This document shows, one piece after another, positions 35,995 to 44,213 of a stretch of DNA of 64,000 bases. Origin of the DNA: Amycolatopsis saalfeldensis (GTDB lineage: Bacteria; Actinomycetota; Actinomycetes; Mycobacteriales; Pseudonocardiaceae); NCBI RefSeq assembly GCF_900110575.1, contig NZ_FOEF01000001.1, positions 923,953 to 987,952 of the forward strand. Reading direction: 5' to 3'. The first letter of the stretch is position 1. Each line of letters starts with the position of its first letter. The notes below the pieces were generated by a model. The model had not been told where the DNA came from. It was given only the letters and a program-made list of their open reading frames with translations, and searched no databases. A program made the position numbers and the translations under genes.

Positions 35995-36207
35995 CACTCG
36001 GCGAAGAGCGGCCGGGTTCCTCCCCAGGCCCTGGCACGCTCTCCGCCGAGCAACGGGAATGGGTGACCATTCGTGGAAAACGTTATCCGGGCCCGGCGCC
36101 CGCCGAATCCCACCCAAGCCTCAGCCGCGGGTAAACCTTGGCGGTATCCCGCGCGGCGGCCTCCTACCACGGCGGTAGCGGAGTGGTTTTCCGCGGCTCG
36201 GGCCGGG

Positions 36208-36213
36208 TAGCTT
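36208..36213 (+). promoter_or_regulatory. -10 element of the histidine kinase gene (leaderless)
   Basis: TAGCTT lies 7 nt before the GTG at 36221. No convincing -35. The 226-bp gap back to the TetR gene holds nothing else I can name. Confidence 0.5.
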
Positions 36214-36220
36214 CGCGGGC

Positions 36221-37414
36221 GTGCTGGGGTTCGCGGAACGAGTTGTGCGTGGGGTACGAGCGCGGCCGGTGCTCCTGGACAGCACGCTGGCGGTCGCGGT
36301 CGGGGTCCTGCTGGTGGCGGGCGCGGCCGTCCACGGCGGTGAGCTGGGCGACCGGCCGGGCCTGCCCGGCCTCGTGCTGGCCGCCGCCGGCGCCGGCCCG
36401 CTGCTGGTGCGCCGCCGTTACCCGATCGGCTCACTGCTGGCCGTGATCGTCCTGGTGTGCGCCTTCTACCTGTGCGGCTTCCGCTCCACGCTCGGCGAGC
36501 CGGGCATCCTCATCGCCGCGTACACGGTGTGGGCGCGCTACCCGGTCCGCCAGGCCTGGCCGCCGACCGCGATCGCGGTGCTCGGTTACGAGGCCGCGAT
36601 GATCGCCGGCGGCGCCTCCCACCCGCTCCCCGACACGGTGCTCGGCCTGCTGCAGGGGGCCGCGATCGTCCTCATCGGACACTCCGTGTACACCCGCGCG
36701 AACCGCTTGCGCGCCACGGCGGAACGCGCCGAGCGGGCCGAGCGCGAGATCGAGCTGGAAGCCCGCCACGCCGTGGTCGAGGAGCGCATCCGGATCGCGC
36801 GAGAGCTGCACGACGTGGTGTCGCACCACCTTTCGGTGATCTCCGTGCAGGCGAACCTGGCGCGGTACGTCTTCGAGTCGGCGCCGGACACCGCGCGCGG
36901 CGCGCTCGACACCATCACCGGCACCACCACCGAAGCCCTCGATGAGCTTCGCCGCCTGCTCAGCGTGCTGCGGCCGCCACGGCACGAGCCGGGCGAGTAC
37001 CGCCCGCAGCCCGGGCTGGCCGACCTGCCCGCGCTGGTCGGGCGGCTGCGCGAAGCCGGCCTCAGCGCACATCTGTGCATCACGGGCACCCCGCGGTCCC
37101 TGCCGCCCGGCCAGCAGCTCTGCGCGTACCGGGTGGCGCAGGAAGCGCTCACGAACGTCATCAAGCACGCCGGGGACGCGTCGGCCGAGGTGACGCTGGA
37201 CTACGGCGCCGAGGGCCTGCGCCTGCTGGTCGTCGACTCCGGCGGCGGCGCCCCGCCCCGCGCGAACCACGCCGGGCACGGGCTGGTCGGCATGCGCGAG
37301 CGCGCACGTATGTACGGTGGCGTGATCGAGATCGGCCCGCGCGAACCAGCGGGGTTCGGGATCGAGCTGACCCTGCCGTACCCCAACCCCGGCCGGAGCG
37401 CGGGAGAGCCGTAG
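36221..37414 (+). CDS. NarL-type sensor histidine kinase
   Basis: A 397-residue membrane sensor with four to five N-terminal helices (about 15-165), a coiled linker (RLRATAERAERAEREIELEARHAVVEERIRIAR), the HisKA_3 phospho-acceptor in RELHDVVSHHLSVISVQA, and an ATPase domain with the N box AYRVAQEALTNVIKHAG and G box GHGLVGMRERARMYGG. The start is the GTG 7 nt after TAGCTT. Its stop TAG overlaps the GTG of the response regulator by one base, so the pair is cotranslated. Confidence 0.93.
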   Translation: MLGFAERVVRGVRARPVLLDSTLAVAVGVLLVAGAAVHGGELGDRPGLPGLVLAAAGAGPLLVRRRYPIGSLLAVIVLVCAFYLCGFRSTLGEPGILIAAYTVWARYPVRQAWPPTAIAVLGYEAAMIAGGASHPLPDTVLGLLQGAAIVLIGHSVYTRANRLRATAERAERAEREIELEARHAVVEERIRIARELHDVVSHHLSVISVQANLARYVFESAPDTARGALDTITGTTTEALDELRRLLSVLRPPRHEPGEYRPQPGLADLPALVGRLREAGLSAHLCITGTPRSLPPGQQLCAYRVAQEALTNVIKHAGDASAEVTLDYGAEGLRLLVVDSGGGAPPRANHAGHGLVGMRERARMYGGVIEIGPREPAGFGIELTLPYPNPGRSAGEP

Positions 37415-38097
37415 TGACCAGTGTGCTCGTGGTGGACGACCAGGACCTGGTGCGCGCCGGTTTCGCCGCGCTGCTGGGCGCCGTCCCGGGCATCGACGTC
37501 GCCGGCGAGGCGAAGGACGGGCTGGAAGCGGTCGAGAAGGCGCTGCGGCTCAAGCCCGACGTGATCCTCATGGACATCCGGCTGCCCGGCCTCGACGGCG
37601 TCACGGCCACCGCGCGGATCCTCGCCGCGGCGGGCGCCGAGAAGCCGCGAGTGCTGATCCTGACCGTCTTCGACCTCGACGAGTACGTGTACACGGCGCT
37701 GCGCGCGGGAGCGTCGGGCTTCCTGCTCAAGGACAGCCCGCCGGAGACGCTGATCGCGGGCATCCACGCCGTCGCGCGCGGCGACATGCTCTTCGGCCCG
37801 ACCGTCACCCGCCGGCTCGTCGAGGCGTTCACGCGCACGCCGCCGGACGAGCCGGGGCCGACGCTGGCCTGCCTGACCGAGCGTGAGGTCGAGGTCCTGC
37901 GTTTCGTCGGCACCGGCGCGACGAATCCCGATATCGCCGTCCAGCTGCGCGTCAGCGAGGCGACGGTGAAAACGCACCTCAACCGGCTGATGACCAAGCT
38001 CGGCATCTCCAGCCGCGCCCAGGCCGTGGTCGTGGCCTACGAAACCGGGCTCGTGCGGCCCCGCGCCCCTAGGCCCAGCCCGCCGGCAGCTCGTTGA
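37414..38097 (+). CDS. NarL/FixJ-type response regulator
   Basis: A 227-residue partner of the preceding kinase. The receiver domain has the acidic pair VVDDQD, the phospho-acceptor aspartate in VILMDIRLPG, the T in LILTVF and the K in FLLKDSPPETL. The LuxR-type helix-turn-helix is LTEREVEVLRFVGTGATNPDIAVQLRVSEATVKTHLNRLMTKLG. The last 29 bp overlap the 3' end of the convergent flavoprotein gene. Confidence 0.94.
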   Translation: MTSVLVVDDQDLVRAGFAALLGAVPGIDVAGEAKDGLEAVEKALRLKPDVILMDIRLPGLDGVTATARILAAAGAEKPRVLILTVFDLDEYVYTALRAGASGFLLKDSPPETLIAGIHAVARGDMLFGPTVTRRLVEAFTRTPPDEPGPTLACLTEREVEVLRFVGTGATNPDIAVQLRVSEATVKTHLNRLMTKLGISSRAQAVVVAYETGLVRPRAPRPSPPAAR

Positions 38098-39499
38098 GGC
38101 CGAATTCCTTGCGCAGCACGGCTTTCGCGGCGTGCAGGCCCGCCATGCCGTGGACGCCCGGTCCTGGCGGCGTCGCGCCGGAGCAGAGGTAAACGCCACT
38201 GAGCGGGGTGCGGTAGGTGTTCCAGCGTGGGACCGGGCGCGCGAGCACCTGGCGAAGCGTGACGGCGGCCGCGGAAATGTCACCGCCGACATAATTCGCG
38301 TTGTAGGCCTCGAGTTCACTCGCCGGGACCGCCCGCGACGCGAGGATCGTGTCGCCGAAGCCGGGCGCGAACCGCTCGATCCGCCGTCGGACGACGTCGG
38401 TGGCGTCGAGCGGATCTCCTTGCGGCACATGGGTGTACGCCCAGATCGGCTGTTTGCGGGGCAGGCCGCGCGAAGGGTCGGCGACCATCGGCTGGGCGAC
38501 GAGCACAAACGGCTCAGCGGCGCGGCGCCCGGCCACCACGGTGTTCTCCGCCGCGTGCACCTCGGCGCGCGTGCCGCCGATGTGGATGGTGCCGGCCTTC
38601 GCGAGTTCCCTTTCCTGCCAAGGAATCGGCTCCGAAACGAGGAAGTCGACCTTCGCCGCGCCCGGGCCGTAACGCACCTTCTCCAGCGCGCGCCGGTAGC
38701 CCGCCGGCACGTACGCACCCGCGATGTCGAGCAGGCCGCGCGGGGCGACGTCGAGCAGCACCGCGCGCGCGTGGGCGAGCTGGCGGAGGTCGGTGACGCG
38801 GCTGCTGGTGTGGATGCGGCCGCCGTGCGCGCGCAGGTCCGCGGCGAGCGCGTCGGCGAGCACCTGCGTGCCACCGCGCGGGACGGGCCAGCCGGTGGCG
38901 TGCGCGAGGTGCCCGAGCAGCAGCGCGGTTCCGCCGCCGACCAGCGAGGGCAGCCGTCCGGTCGTGTGCGCAGCGACGCCCGCGAGCAGCGCGGACGCCT
39001 CCGGACCGCGGAACAGATCGGCCTGCAGCGCCAGGATCCGCGGCGGCAGCAGGGCCGCCGGACCGGGCGACGGCAGGTGGCGGAGGTCGCCCAGGAGCAG
39101 CGTGGTGACCTCACGGCTGTGCTCGACGAGCGGGGCCATCAGCCGGCGCCAGCGCCCGCCGTCCCGGCCGAGGCGTTCGCAGGTGCGGTCGAGGTCCGCG
39201 TACGCGAGCCCCGTGCGGTGCTCGTCCACGGGATGGCCGTACGCGATTTCGGGCCGGCACATCTCGACGCCGTGCGCCGCGAGGTCGAAGCCGCGGAAGA
39301 ACGGCGAAGCGACGGCCATCGGGTGCACCGCGGAGCAGACGTCGTGCACCACGTCGGCGTCGAACAGCCGCGCCGACCGCGCGCCCCCGCCCAGCTCCGC
39401 CGCCGCCTCGTGCAGTTCCACGGACAGCCCGGCCCTGGCCAGCAGCACGGCGGCGGCCAGGCCGTTCGGCCCGGACCCGACCACAACGGCATCGGTCAC
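38069..39499 (-). CDS. Phytoene-desaturase-like FAD oxidoreductase
   Basis: A 476-residue flavoprotein with the FAD fingerprint DAVVVGSGPNGLAAAVLLARAGLSVELHEAA and the second motif ELGGGARSARLFDADVVHDVCSAVHP. The C-terminal FAD motif is YLCSGATPPGPGVHGMAGLHAAKAVL. This layout is that of CrtI/Pyr-redox-like proteins and of human PYROXD2 relatives. No other carotenoid gene is near, so substrate is unknown. The start is the GTG 7 nt after TAGGAT. Confidence 0.87.
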   Translation of the reverse strand: MTDAVVVGSGPNGLAAAVLLARAGLSVELHEAAAELGGGARSARLFDADVVHDVCSAVHPMAVASPFFRGFDLAAHGVEMCRPEIAYGHPVDEHRTGLAYADLDRTCERLGRDGGRWRRLMAPLVEHSREVTTLLLGDLRHLPSPGPAALLPPRILALQADLFRGPEASALLAGVAAHTTGRLPSLVGGGTALLLGHLAHATGWPVPRGGTQVLADALAADLRAHGGRIHTSSRVTDLRQLAHARAVLLDVAPRGLLDIAGAYVPAGYRRALEKVRYGPGAAKVDFLVSEPIPWQERELAKAGTIHIGGTRAEVHAAENTVVAGRRAAEPFVLVAQPMVADPSRGLPRKQPIWAYTHVPQGDPLDATDVVRRRIERFAPGFGDTILASRAVPASELEAYNANYVGGDISAAAVTLRQVLARPVPRWNTYRTPLSGVYLCSGATPPGPGVHGMAGLHAAKAVLRKEFGLNELPAGWA

Positions 39500-39506
39500 G
39501 ACGTAG

Positions 39507-39512
39507 ATCCTA
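39507..39512 (-). promoter_or_regulatory. -10 element of the flavoprotein gene (leaderless)
   Basis: TAGGAT on the minus strand, 7 nt before the GTG at 39499; no ribosome site between them. Confidence 0.55.
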
Positions 39513-39641
39513 TGGCGGACAGCGCCGACACGCGGCCGCCCCGGACGCCGTCCGAACATCTGATCGAATATTGTCGTACCCCGCGCCTACCTTGTACCCC
39601 ATGCCGGCCGCCCAGGCCCGGCCCAGCAGGAGAGGGGGATC

Positions 39642-40376
39642 ATGCCCGACCACGACACGCAGCTGGAGCGCATCCGCAAGCTGCTCGCCAAGGCGGAGGA
39701 CCCGGCCGTCACCGAGGCCGAAGCCGAGCTGTACAACACCAAGGCCGCCGAGCTGATCGCCCGGTACGGGATCGACAACGCGATGCTCGCCGCCGCGGGC
39801 CGCAGCGCCGACGACCTCACCGTGCTCAAGATCCCGATCGACAACCCGTACAGCCGCGACAAGGCGAGCCTGCTCACGAACGTCGCGTACCCGTTGCGCT
39901 GCCGCACTCTGCTGCACCGGGAAGGCCAGAGCGTCGTCGCCGTCACCGTGTTCGGGTTCCGCTCCGACCTCTCGCGGGTCGAGCTGCTGTTCACCAGCCT
40001 GCTGCTCCAGGCGAGCACCCAGCTGACCCGGGTCCGGCCGGACGGCCGGGTGTTCCGCGAGTCGCTCGCCGCGTACCGCCGCACCTGGCTGCACGGCTTC
40101 GCGCGCGCCGTCCACGAGCGCCTGATCCACGCCGAGGAAAACGCCGCCCGCGACCACCAGCCCGCCGGCCCCGGCCAACGCTCGGCGGAACTGGTGATCC
40201 GCGATCGCACCGCCGTAGTGCAAAACGCCTTCGACCAGGAGTACGGCAACCTGCGCTCCGCCTCCCCCCGCCGCCTGTCCGGCTCCGGCTACCGCGACGG
40301 CCACCAGGCCGGCACCCGAGCCAACCTCGACCCATCCGCCCTCGGCCGGAGGAGGCGGGCCTTGCCGGTGCGCTGA
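39642..40376 (+). CDS. DUF2786 domain protein
   Basis: A 244-residue cytosolic protein. The N-terminal 45 residues (LERIRKLLAKAEDPAVTEAEAELYNTKAAELIARYGID) are the DUF2786 helical motif also found in some phage and plasmid proteins. The rest (DDLTVLKIPIDNPYSRDKASLLTNVAYPLRCR ... ELLFTSLLLQAS) matches the conserved extension of actinobacterial members. The arginine-rich C terminus is disordered. Function unknown. AGGAGAGGGGG before the ATG makes the start secure. Confidence 0.82.
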   Translation: MPDHDTQLERIRKLLAKAEDPAVTEAEAELYNTKAAELIARYGIDNAMLAAAGRSADDLTVLKIPIDNPYSRDKASLLTNVAYPLRCRTLLHREGQSVVAVTVFGFRSDLSRVELLFTSLLLQASTQLTRVRPDGRVFRESLAAYRRTWLHGFARAVHERLIHAEENAARDHQPAGPGQRSAELVIRDRTAVVQNAFDQEYGNLRSASPRRLSGSGYRDGHQAGTRANLDPSALGRRRRALPVR

Positions 40377-40591
40377 GCGGAACTCTTGGCATTCCGGGCT
40401 TTCCTGCGCTCCCACGGCGAACGGTCAGGGACCGGGCCGCGGTCGGGGTATCCTGCCGAGGTGTGCTTCCCCCGGCAGGAACTCGTGACGCCGATCTTCG
40501 GCGACCATTCCTTCCGGTGTGACTTCTACGGCTGACGGCGGCCAGCGCGCCCTTCCGTTCACCCGTCATCCCGTGGAAAAGGAATCCCGTC
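40377..40591 (+). promoter_or_regulatory. 215-bp leader region of the adenosylhomocysteinase-like gene
   Basis: No gene. TATCCT (40449-40454) is a possible -10. Downstream hairpins are 40452-40479 (CCTGCCG/CGGCAGG, large loop) and 40489-40503 (CGCCGA-TCT-TCGGCG). The last 30 bp are AT-richer, with GGAAAAGGA as the ribosome site. An SAH riboswitch would suit the gene, but its conserved core was not found. Confidence 0.4.
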
Positions 40592-41770
40592 ATGCCCGAA
40601 AACCCCGCGCTGCCCGAAAACCCGGTCCTGCCCGGAAGTCCCGCCACGGCCTGGGCGCTGAAGCACATGCCCCTCACCGCCCAGGCGGTCGGCGAACTGG
40701 CCCCGATCCTCACCGGACGGCGACTCGCCATGTGCCTGCACGTCGAGCCGAAGACCGCTGGGCTGGTGACGCTGCTGGTACGTGCGGGCGTCGAGGTCAG
40801 TCTCACCGGCTCGCCGGGCACGACGCACGATGACGTCGCGGACTATCTGCGGGAACTGGGCGTCGCCGTCTTCACCCGGCGCGCGGACGGCGAGCCGGAG
40901 CACCGGCGCAACGTCGAGCGGGTGCTCGAATGCGAGCCGCACCTGACGCTGGACAACGGCGGCGACCTGACGCTCTCCCTCTTCGAATCGGGCGCACCGG
41001 CCGGTTACCTCGGCGGCACCGAGGAGACCACCACCGGCGGGATCCGCCTGCGCGCGGCATCCGAGCAGGCCTCCCAGCTGGCCCCGGTGGTCGTGATCAA
41101 CGATTCGCGGCTGAAGCTGCTGGTGGAGAACGAGTTCGGCGTCGGCCAGAGTGTGGTCCAGGGATTCCTCAACGCCACCAACCTGATGGTGCCCGGACTG
41201 CGCGCCGCCGTGCTCGGCTACGGCCCGTGCGGCAAGGGTGTCGCCGACACACTGAGCCGGCTCGGCGCGCGGGTTTCGGTCTGCGACACCGACCCGATGC
41301 GCGCCCTGGAGGCGATCTTGAACGGCCACCGCGTCGGCACCGCCGCCGAAGTCGTGTCCGACGCGCGGCTGGTCTTCACCGCCACCGGCCACGCGAACGT
41401 GCTCGGCGCCGAGGAGCTGGCCGCCCTGCCCGACGGCGCCGTGCTGGCCGGGGTCGGCCACTTCGCGTGGGAGGTCGACCGCACGGCGCTGGCCGCGCGC
41501 ACCGTCCGCACGGTCGAGTACGGCTCCCCGTCCCGCCGCACCGGCCATGTCCTCGACGACGGTCGTGAGCTGGTGTTGCTCGACCAGGGCCGGATGCTCA
41601 ACCTGACGGCCGCCAACGGCAACTCGATCCAGGCCATGGACCTCGGCCTGACCCTCCAGGCCCGCTGCCTGGGCGCCGTTGCCTCGGGCGTGCTGGCGCC
41701 CGTCGTCCAGTCCGTGCCGGCCACGGTCGAGCACCGCATCGCCACCGACCTGGTCGCGTTGCTGAAATAG
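40592..41770 (+). CDS. Divergent adenosylhomocysteinase-like protein
   Basis: A 392-residue relative of S-adenosylhomocysteine hydrolase, which is normally 430-490 residues. It keeps EETTTGGIRLRAA, the NAD loop VLGYGPCGKGVADTLSRLGARVSVCDTDP and GVGHFAWEVD. It departs at the active site: the DxxTKSKFDN stretch reads NDSRLKLLVEN, so the second lysine and the aspartate are lost. The histidine of 'NLxxAxGHP' is replaced by asparagine in AANGNSIQAMD, and the final tyrosine-rich tail is absent. It may use another nucleoside thioether or act as a sensor. Confidence 0.72.
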   Translation: MPENPALPENPVLPGSPATAWALKHMPLTAQAVGELAPILTGRRLAMCLHVEPKTAGLVTLLVRAGVEVSLTGSPGTTHDDVADYLRELGVAVFTRRADGEPEHRRNVERVLECEPHLTLDNGGDLTLSLFESGAPAGYLGGTEETTTGGIRLRAASEQASQLAPVVVINDSRLKLLVENEFGVGQSVVQGFLNATNLMVPGLRAAVLGYGPCGKGVADTLSRLGARVSVCDTDPMRALEAILNGHRVGTAAEVVSDARLVFTATGHANVLGAEELAALPDGAVLAGVGHFAWEVDRTALAARTVRTVEYGSPSRRTGHVLDDGRELVLLDQGRMLNLTAANGNSIQAMDLGLTLQARCLGAVASGVLAPVVQSVPATVEHRIATDLVALLK

Positions 41771-41776
41771 CCGGCC

Positions 41777-42157
41777 TCAGCCCTGTTCCACCCCCGGCGG
41801 CAGAAACCCGTGCGCCGACAGATCGAACCAATTCCCCTCCGGGTCGATCGCGCGGTACTCGGCGAATGGCCGGTCGCCGCCGCGGAGGGCGGGGGTGGGG
41901 AGGCCTGCGGCGGTGAGCCGGTCGGCGATCGGGGCGACGTCGGGGACCTCGAAGCCGAAGTGGTTGAAGCCGGTGGGCACGTCGCCGTCCAGTTGTTGCT
42001 GGATCAGCGCGAGGTTCAGGTACCCGTCGGTGACGAAGTGGCTGCCGTCGGGGTCGGTGTGGAACAGGTCCATGCCGAACTGCGAGCAGTAGAACTCGGC
42101 CATGCTTTTGGCGTCCTGGACGACGAACGCGAGGTGGCGCAGCCGGGGCCGGGTCAT
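41777..42157 (-). CDS. VOC-superfamily (glyoxalase/dioxygenase-fold) protein
   Basis: A 126-residue single-domain VOC protein: RLRHLAFVVQDAKSMAEFYCSQFGMDLF, then HFGFEVPDV, and EYRAIDPEGNWFDLSAHG. The histidines of RHLAF and NHFGF and the late glutamate-type position fit a metal site, although the last ligand is not obvious. Substrate unknown. It is the third gene of a tightly overlapping unit: its ATG overlaps the stop of the SnoaL-like gene in ATGA. Confidence 0.85.
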   Translation of the reverse strand: MTRPRLRHLAFVVQDAKSMAEFYCSQFGMDLFHTDPDGSHFVTDGYLNLALIQQQLDGDVPTGFNHFGFEVPDVAPIADRLTAAGLPTPALRGGDRPFAEYRAIDPEGNWFDLSAHGFLPPGVEQG

Positions 42158-42525
42158 CAGGAGGCTCCCTTCGGGATCATGTTGTGGAAGGCGGCGATCG
42201 ACGCCGAACCGTTGAGCCGCACCACGGCTTGGGCATGCGTCGTCGCGCCCATCGGGGCGATGGTGGACGTCGCGTGCACCAGTGAGAGCCCGGGTGAGAG
42301 CGGGCGGATCAGGCCGACCGTCGCGCGCAACGTGGTGTCGCGATAGGCCGTCGCGAAGAGGCGCGAGTGGCCCGCTTCGACGGCTTCGCGGCCGGAAAGC
42401 TCTTCGCCGCGCACCGTCACGAAGTCGACGTCTTCGGCGAAGACGGAGGCGAACAGCGAAGCATCGCCCTCCGCCCAGCCGAGCGTCATCGTCCGCCACA
42501 GGTCTCGGATCTGCTCGTCGCTCAC
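42157..42525 (-). CDS. SnoaL-like / NTF2-fold protein (DUF4440 type)
   Basis: A 122-residue NTF2-fold protein (IRDLWRTMTLGWAEGDASLFASVFAEDVDFVTVRGEELSGREAVEAGHSRLF, then a beta-sheet half). The pattern is that of 'SgcJ/EcaC' or DUF4440 small proteins, often isomerases or binding proteins. Start is a GTG overlapping the upstream gene's stop (GTGA), and its own stop overlaps the next ATG, so the three genes are translationally chained. Confidence 0.82.
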   Translation of the reverse strand: MSDEQIRDLWRTMTLGWAEGDASLFASVFAEDVDFVTVRGEELSGREAVEAGHSRLFATAYRDTTLRATVGLIRPLSPGLSLVHATSTIAPMGATTHAQAVVRLNGSASIAAFHNMIPKGAS

Positions 42526-43169
42526 GCGATCTCCTTGCCGGCCGGGGTGTGCACGCGCAGCGGCAGCGACGAGCAGTCGCCGTCCCACGCGGCGAGCGTG
42601 TAGTAGAAGCCGCCGTGCCGGCGCTCCAGGTAGCAGACGACGTTGAGCGGCCAGCCCGTGCTGCGGAAGACGTACGAGTCCATCGGCGTCGGCCGCTCGC
42701 TCAGCGGCCGCCCGCGCTCGCACTCCGGGCCGAGCCGGTGCCAGTCCGGGTGCAGGTGGATCGAGCCGAGCACGTCGAGGCCGCGCGCGTCCGCCGCACG
42801 CGTGATGCGCAGCAGGTCCGCCGGAGCCAGCCACCACGCGCGCACCTCGTTCTCGTACGCCGAGCCGAACCGCGGGACGATCGTGTCCGCGAACTCGGCG
42901 CGCGCGGCGGGATCGGTGCCGCGGACGTTGCGGCCGAACGCGATGTCCGTGACCAGCAGCGCGTCCTCGGCGACCACACCGAGCAAAACCCCGAAACAGG
43001 GTCTGGGCTCCTCCGGGGTGATGAACGCGTATTCGACGGCCGCGGCGTCGAGGAACTGCCGCAGGACGTCGTCGGAGAACAGCACCGGAAGTGCGGTCTT
43101 CCCGATCAGCGGTACGGGCGCGGTGGACGTCACGCCGGGAACGTAACCGCGCCCCGGGCCCCGATCCAT
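42522..43169 (-). CDS. JAB/MPN-like metalloprotein
   Basis: A 215-residue protein resembling JAB1/MPN isopeptidase domains: FGVLLGVVAEDALLVTDIAFG, then GSIHLHPDWHRLGP (the HxHP metal motif) and ERPTPMDSYVFRSTG supplying the third ligand aspartate, with a longer loop than the classic JAMM motif (HxH-x7-S-x2-D). A glutamate upstream is not clearly placed. Target unknown. I start at ATG 43169, which has GGAG 8 nt upstream; GTGs at 43133 and 43178 are alternatives. First gene of the JAB/SnoaL/VOC unit. Confidence 0.65.
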   Translation of the reverse strand: MDRGPGRGYVPGVTSTAPVPLIGKTALPVLFSDDVLRQFLDAAAVEYAFITPEEPRPCFGVLLGVVAEDALLVTDIAFGRNVRGTDPAARAEFADTIVPRFGSAYENEVRAWWLAPADLLRITRAADARGLDVLGSIHLHPDWHRLGPECERGRPLSERPTPMDSYVFRSTGWPLNVVCYLERRHGGFYYTLAAWDGDCSSLPLRVHTPAGKEIA

Positions 43170-43205
43170 GATCGTCACTCCGAACGGCCCTATTGCATTC
43201 GGCGA

Positions 43206-43211
43206 TAATGT
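43206..43211 (+). promoter_or_regulatory. -10 element of the LysR gene (leaderless)
   Basis: TAATGT lies 6 nt before the ATG at 43218, in a short AT-rich patch shared with the divergent JAB-like gene. Confidence 0.5.
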
Positions 43212-43217
43212 GCGGTC

Positions 43218-44180
43218 ATGCGCCTGGAGATCCGGCATCTCGAACTGGTCTTGGCGATCGCCGAAGCGGGCAGTCTCCGCCGGGCCGCCGCACGCCTGCA
43301 CCTCACCCAGCCGGCGGTGACCACGCAGCTCAAACGCATCGAGCAGCTGCTCGGCGGCCCGCTGTTCGTCCGCTCCGCCGAGGGGGTGCTGCCCACGCAC
43401 ACGGGCACCGAGCTGGTCCGCGACGCGCAGAACCTGTTACGCCATTTCGATTCCCTGCAACGGTCGGCGCGGCTCAACGCGCAGCACGAGGCGGGCGCGC
43501 CGGTCAAGGTCGGCGGCATCCCGGCGCAGCAGTTCAGCCTGCTGGTCAACACGCTCACCGCCACGCTGCCACGGCGTGAGGTGACCAGCCGGACGATCCG
43601 GGAGACCGGCGCGTTGACGGCCCTGCTGGGCTCGGGCGAGCTGGATGTCGCCGTGCTGCGGCAGTTCCCGGGATTCCCGGTGCCGCAGCCACCGGGCGTC
43701 GAACAACGGCTGCTGCTGCGCGAGCCGTTTTTCCTCGGCGTGGCCGAGCACCACGATTTGGCGGCACGCGGGGAAATCGCGCTGGCGGAGCTGTCCGGCG
43801 AGAAATGGGTGATGCCGGACCCGGACGACAGCGGGATGAACGAGTACTTCGCCCGCACCTGCGCGGCCGCCGGTTTCGACCAGCGCATCACGCATCTGAC
43901 CAACGAGGCGCACGTGGCGTTTTCGCTCACCGCCGAGGGCCGCGGGATCTGCCTGCTCTACCCCATCGGCACGGCGCGCACCGGCCTCGCGACGCTCTCG
44001 CTCACCGGGACGCCGCTGTACCGGGAGCTGCTGCTCGCCTGGCGCGCGGACTCCCCGGTGGCCTCGCTGGTGGACGAGCTGTGTGCCAAGATCGAGGCGG
44101 GGTACCTCGCGCTGGTGGAGGACTCGGAGTTCTACCGGAACTGGTGGCACCACGAGGGGTCCTCGTTCGCCCTGCCGTGA
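43218..44180 (+). CDS. LysR-family transcriptional regulator
   Basis: A 320-residue regulator with the LysR winged helix at residues 1-60 (LEIRHLELVLAIAEAGSLRRAAARLHLTQPAVTTQLKRIEQLLGGPLFVR) and a periplasmic-binding-fold effector domain. It is divergent from the JAB/SnoaL/VOC unit and 33 bp before a second VOC gene. Control of either is possible; LysR proteins most often regulate the divergent operon. Confidence 0.9.
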   Translation: MRLEIRHLELVLAIAEAGSLRRAAARLHLTQPAVTTQLKRIEQLLGGPLFVRSAEGVLPTHTGTELVRDAQNLLRHFDSLQRSARLNAQHEAGAPVKVGGIPAQQFSLLVNTLTATLPRREVTSRTIRETGALTALLGSGELDVAVLRQFPGFPVPQPPGVEQRLLLREPFFLGVAEHHDLAARGEIALAELSGEKWVMPDPDDSGMNEYFARTCAAAGFDQRITHLTNEAHVAFSLTAEGRGICLLYPIGTARTGLATLSLTGTPLYRELLLAWRADSPVASLVDELCAKIEAGYLALVEDSEFYRNWWHHEGSSFALP

Positions 44181-44213
44181 CACCGAACTCTCGGTGAGAC
44201 CGAAGGAGTGCCC

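Noticed and set aside
40440..40540. SAH riboswitch before the adenosylhomocysteinase-like gene
   Set aside because: A CGAG...CTCG stem and GC hairpins are present, but the GAGCGC core and its pseudoknot partner are not.
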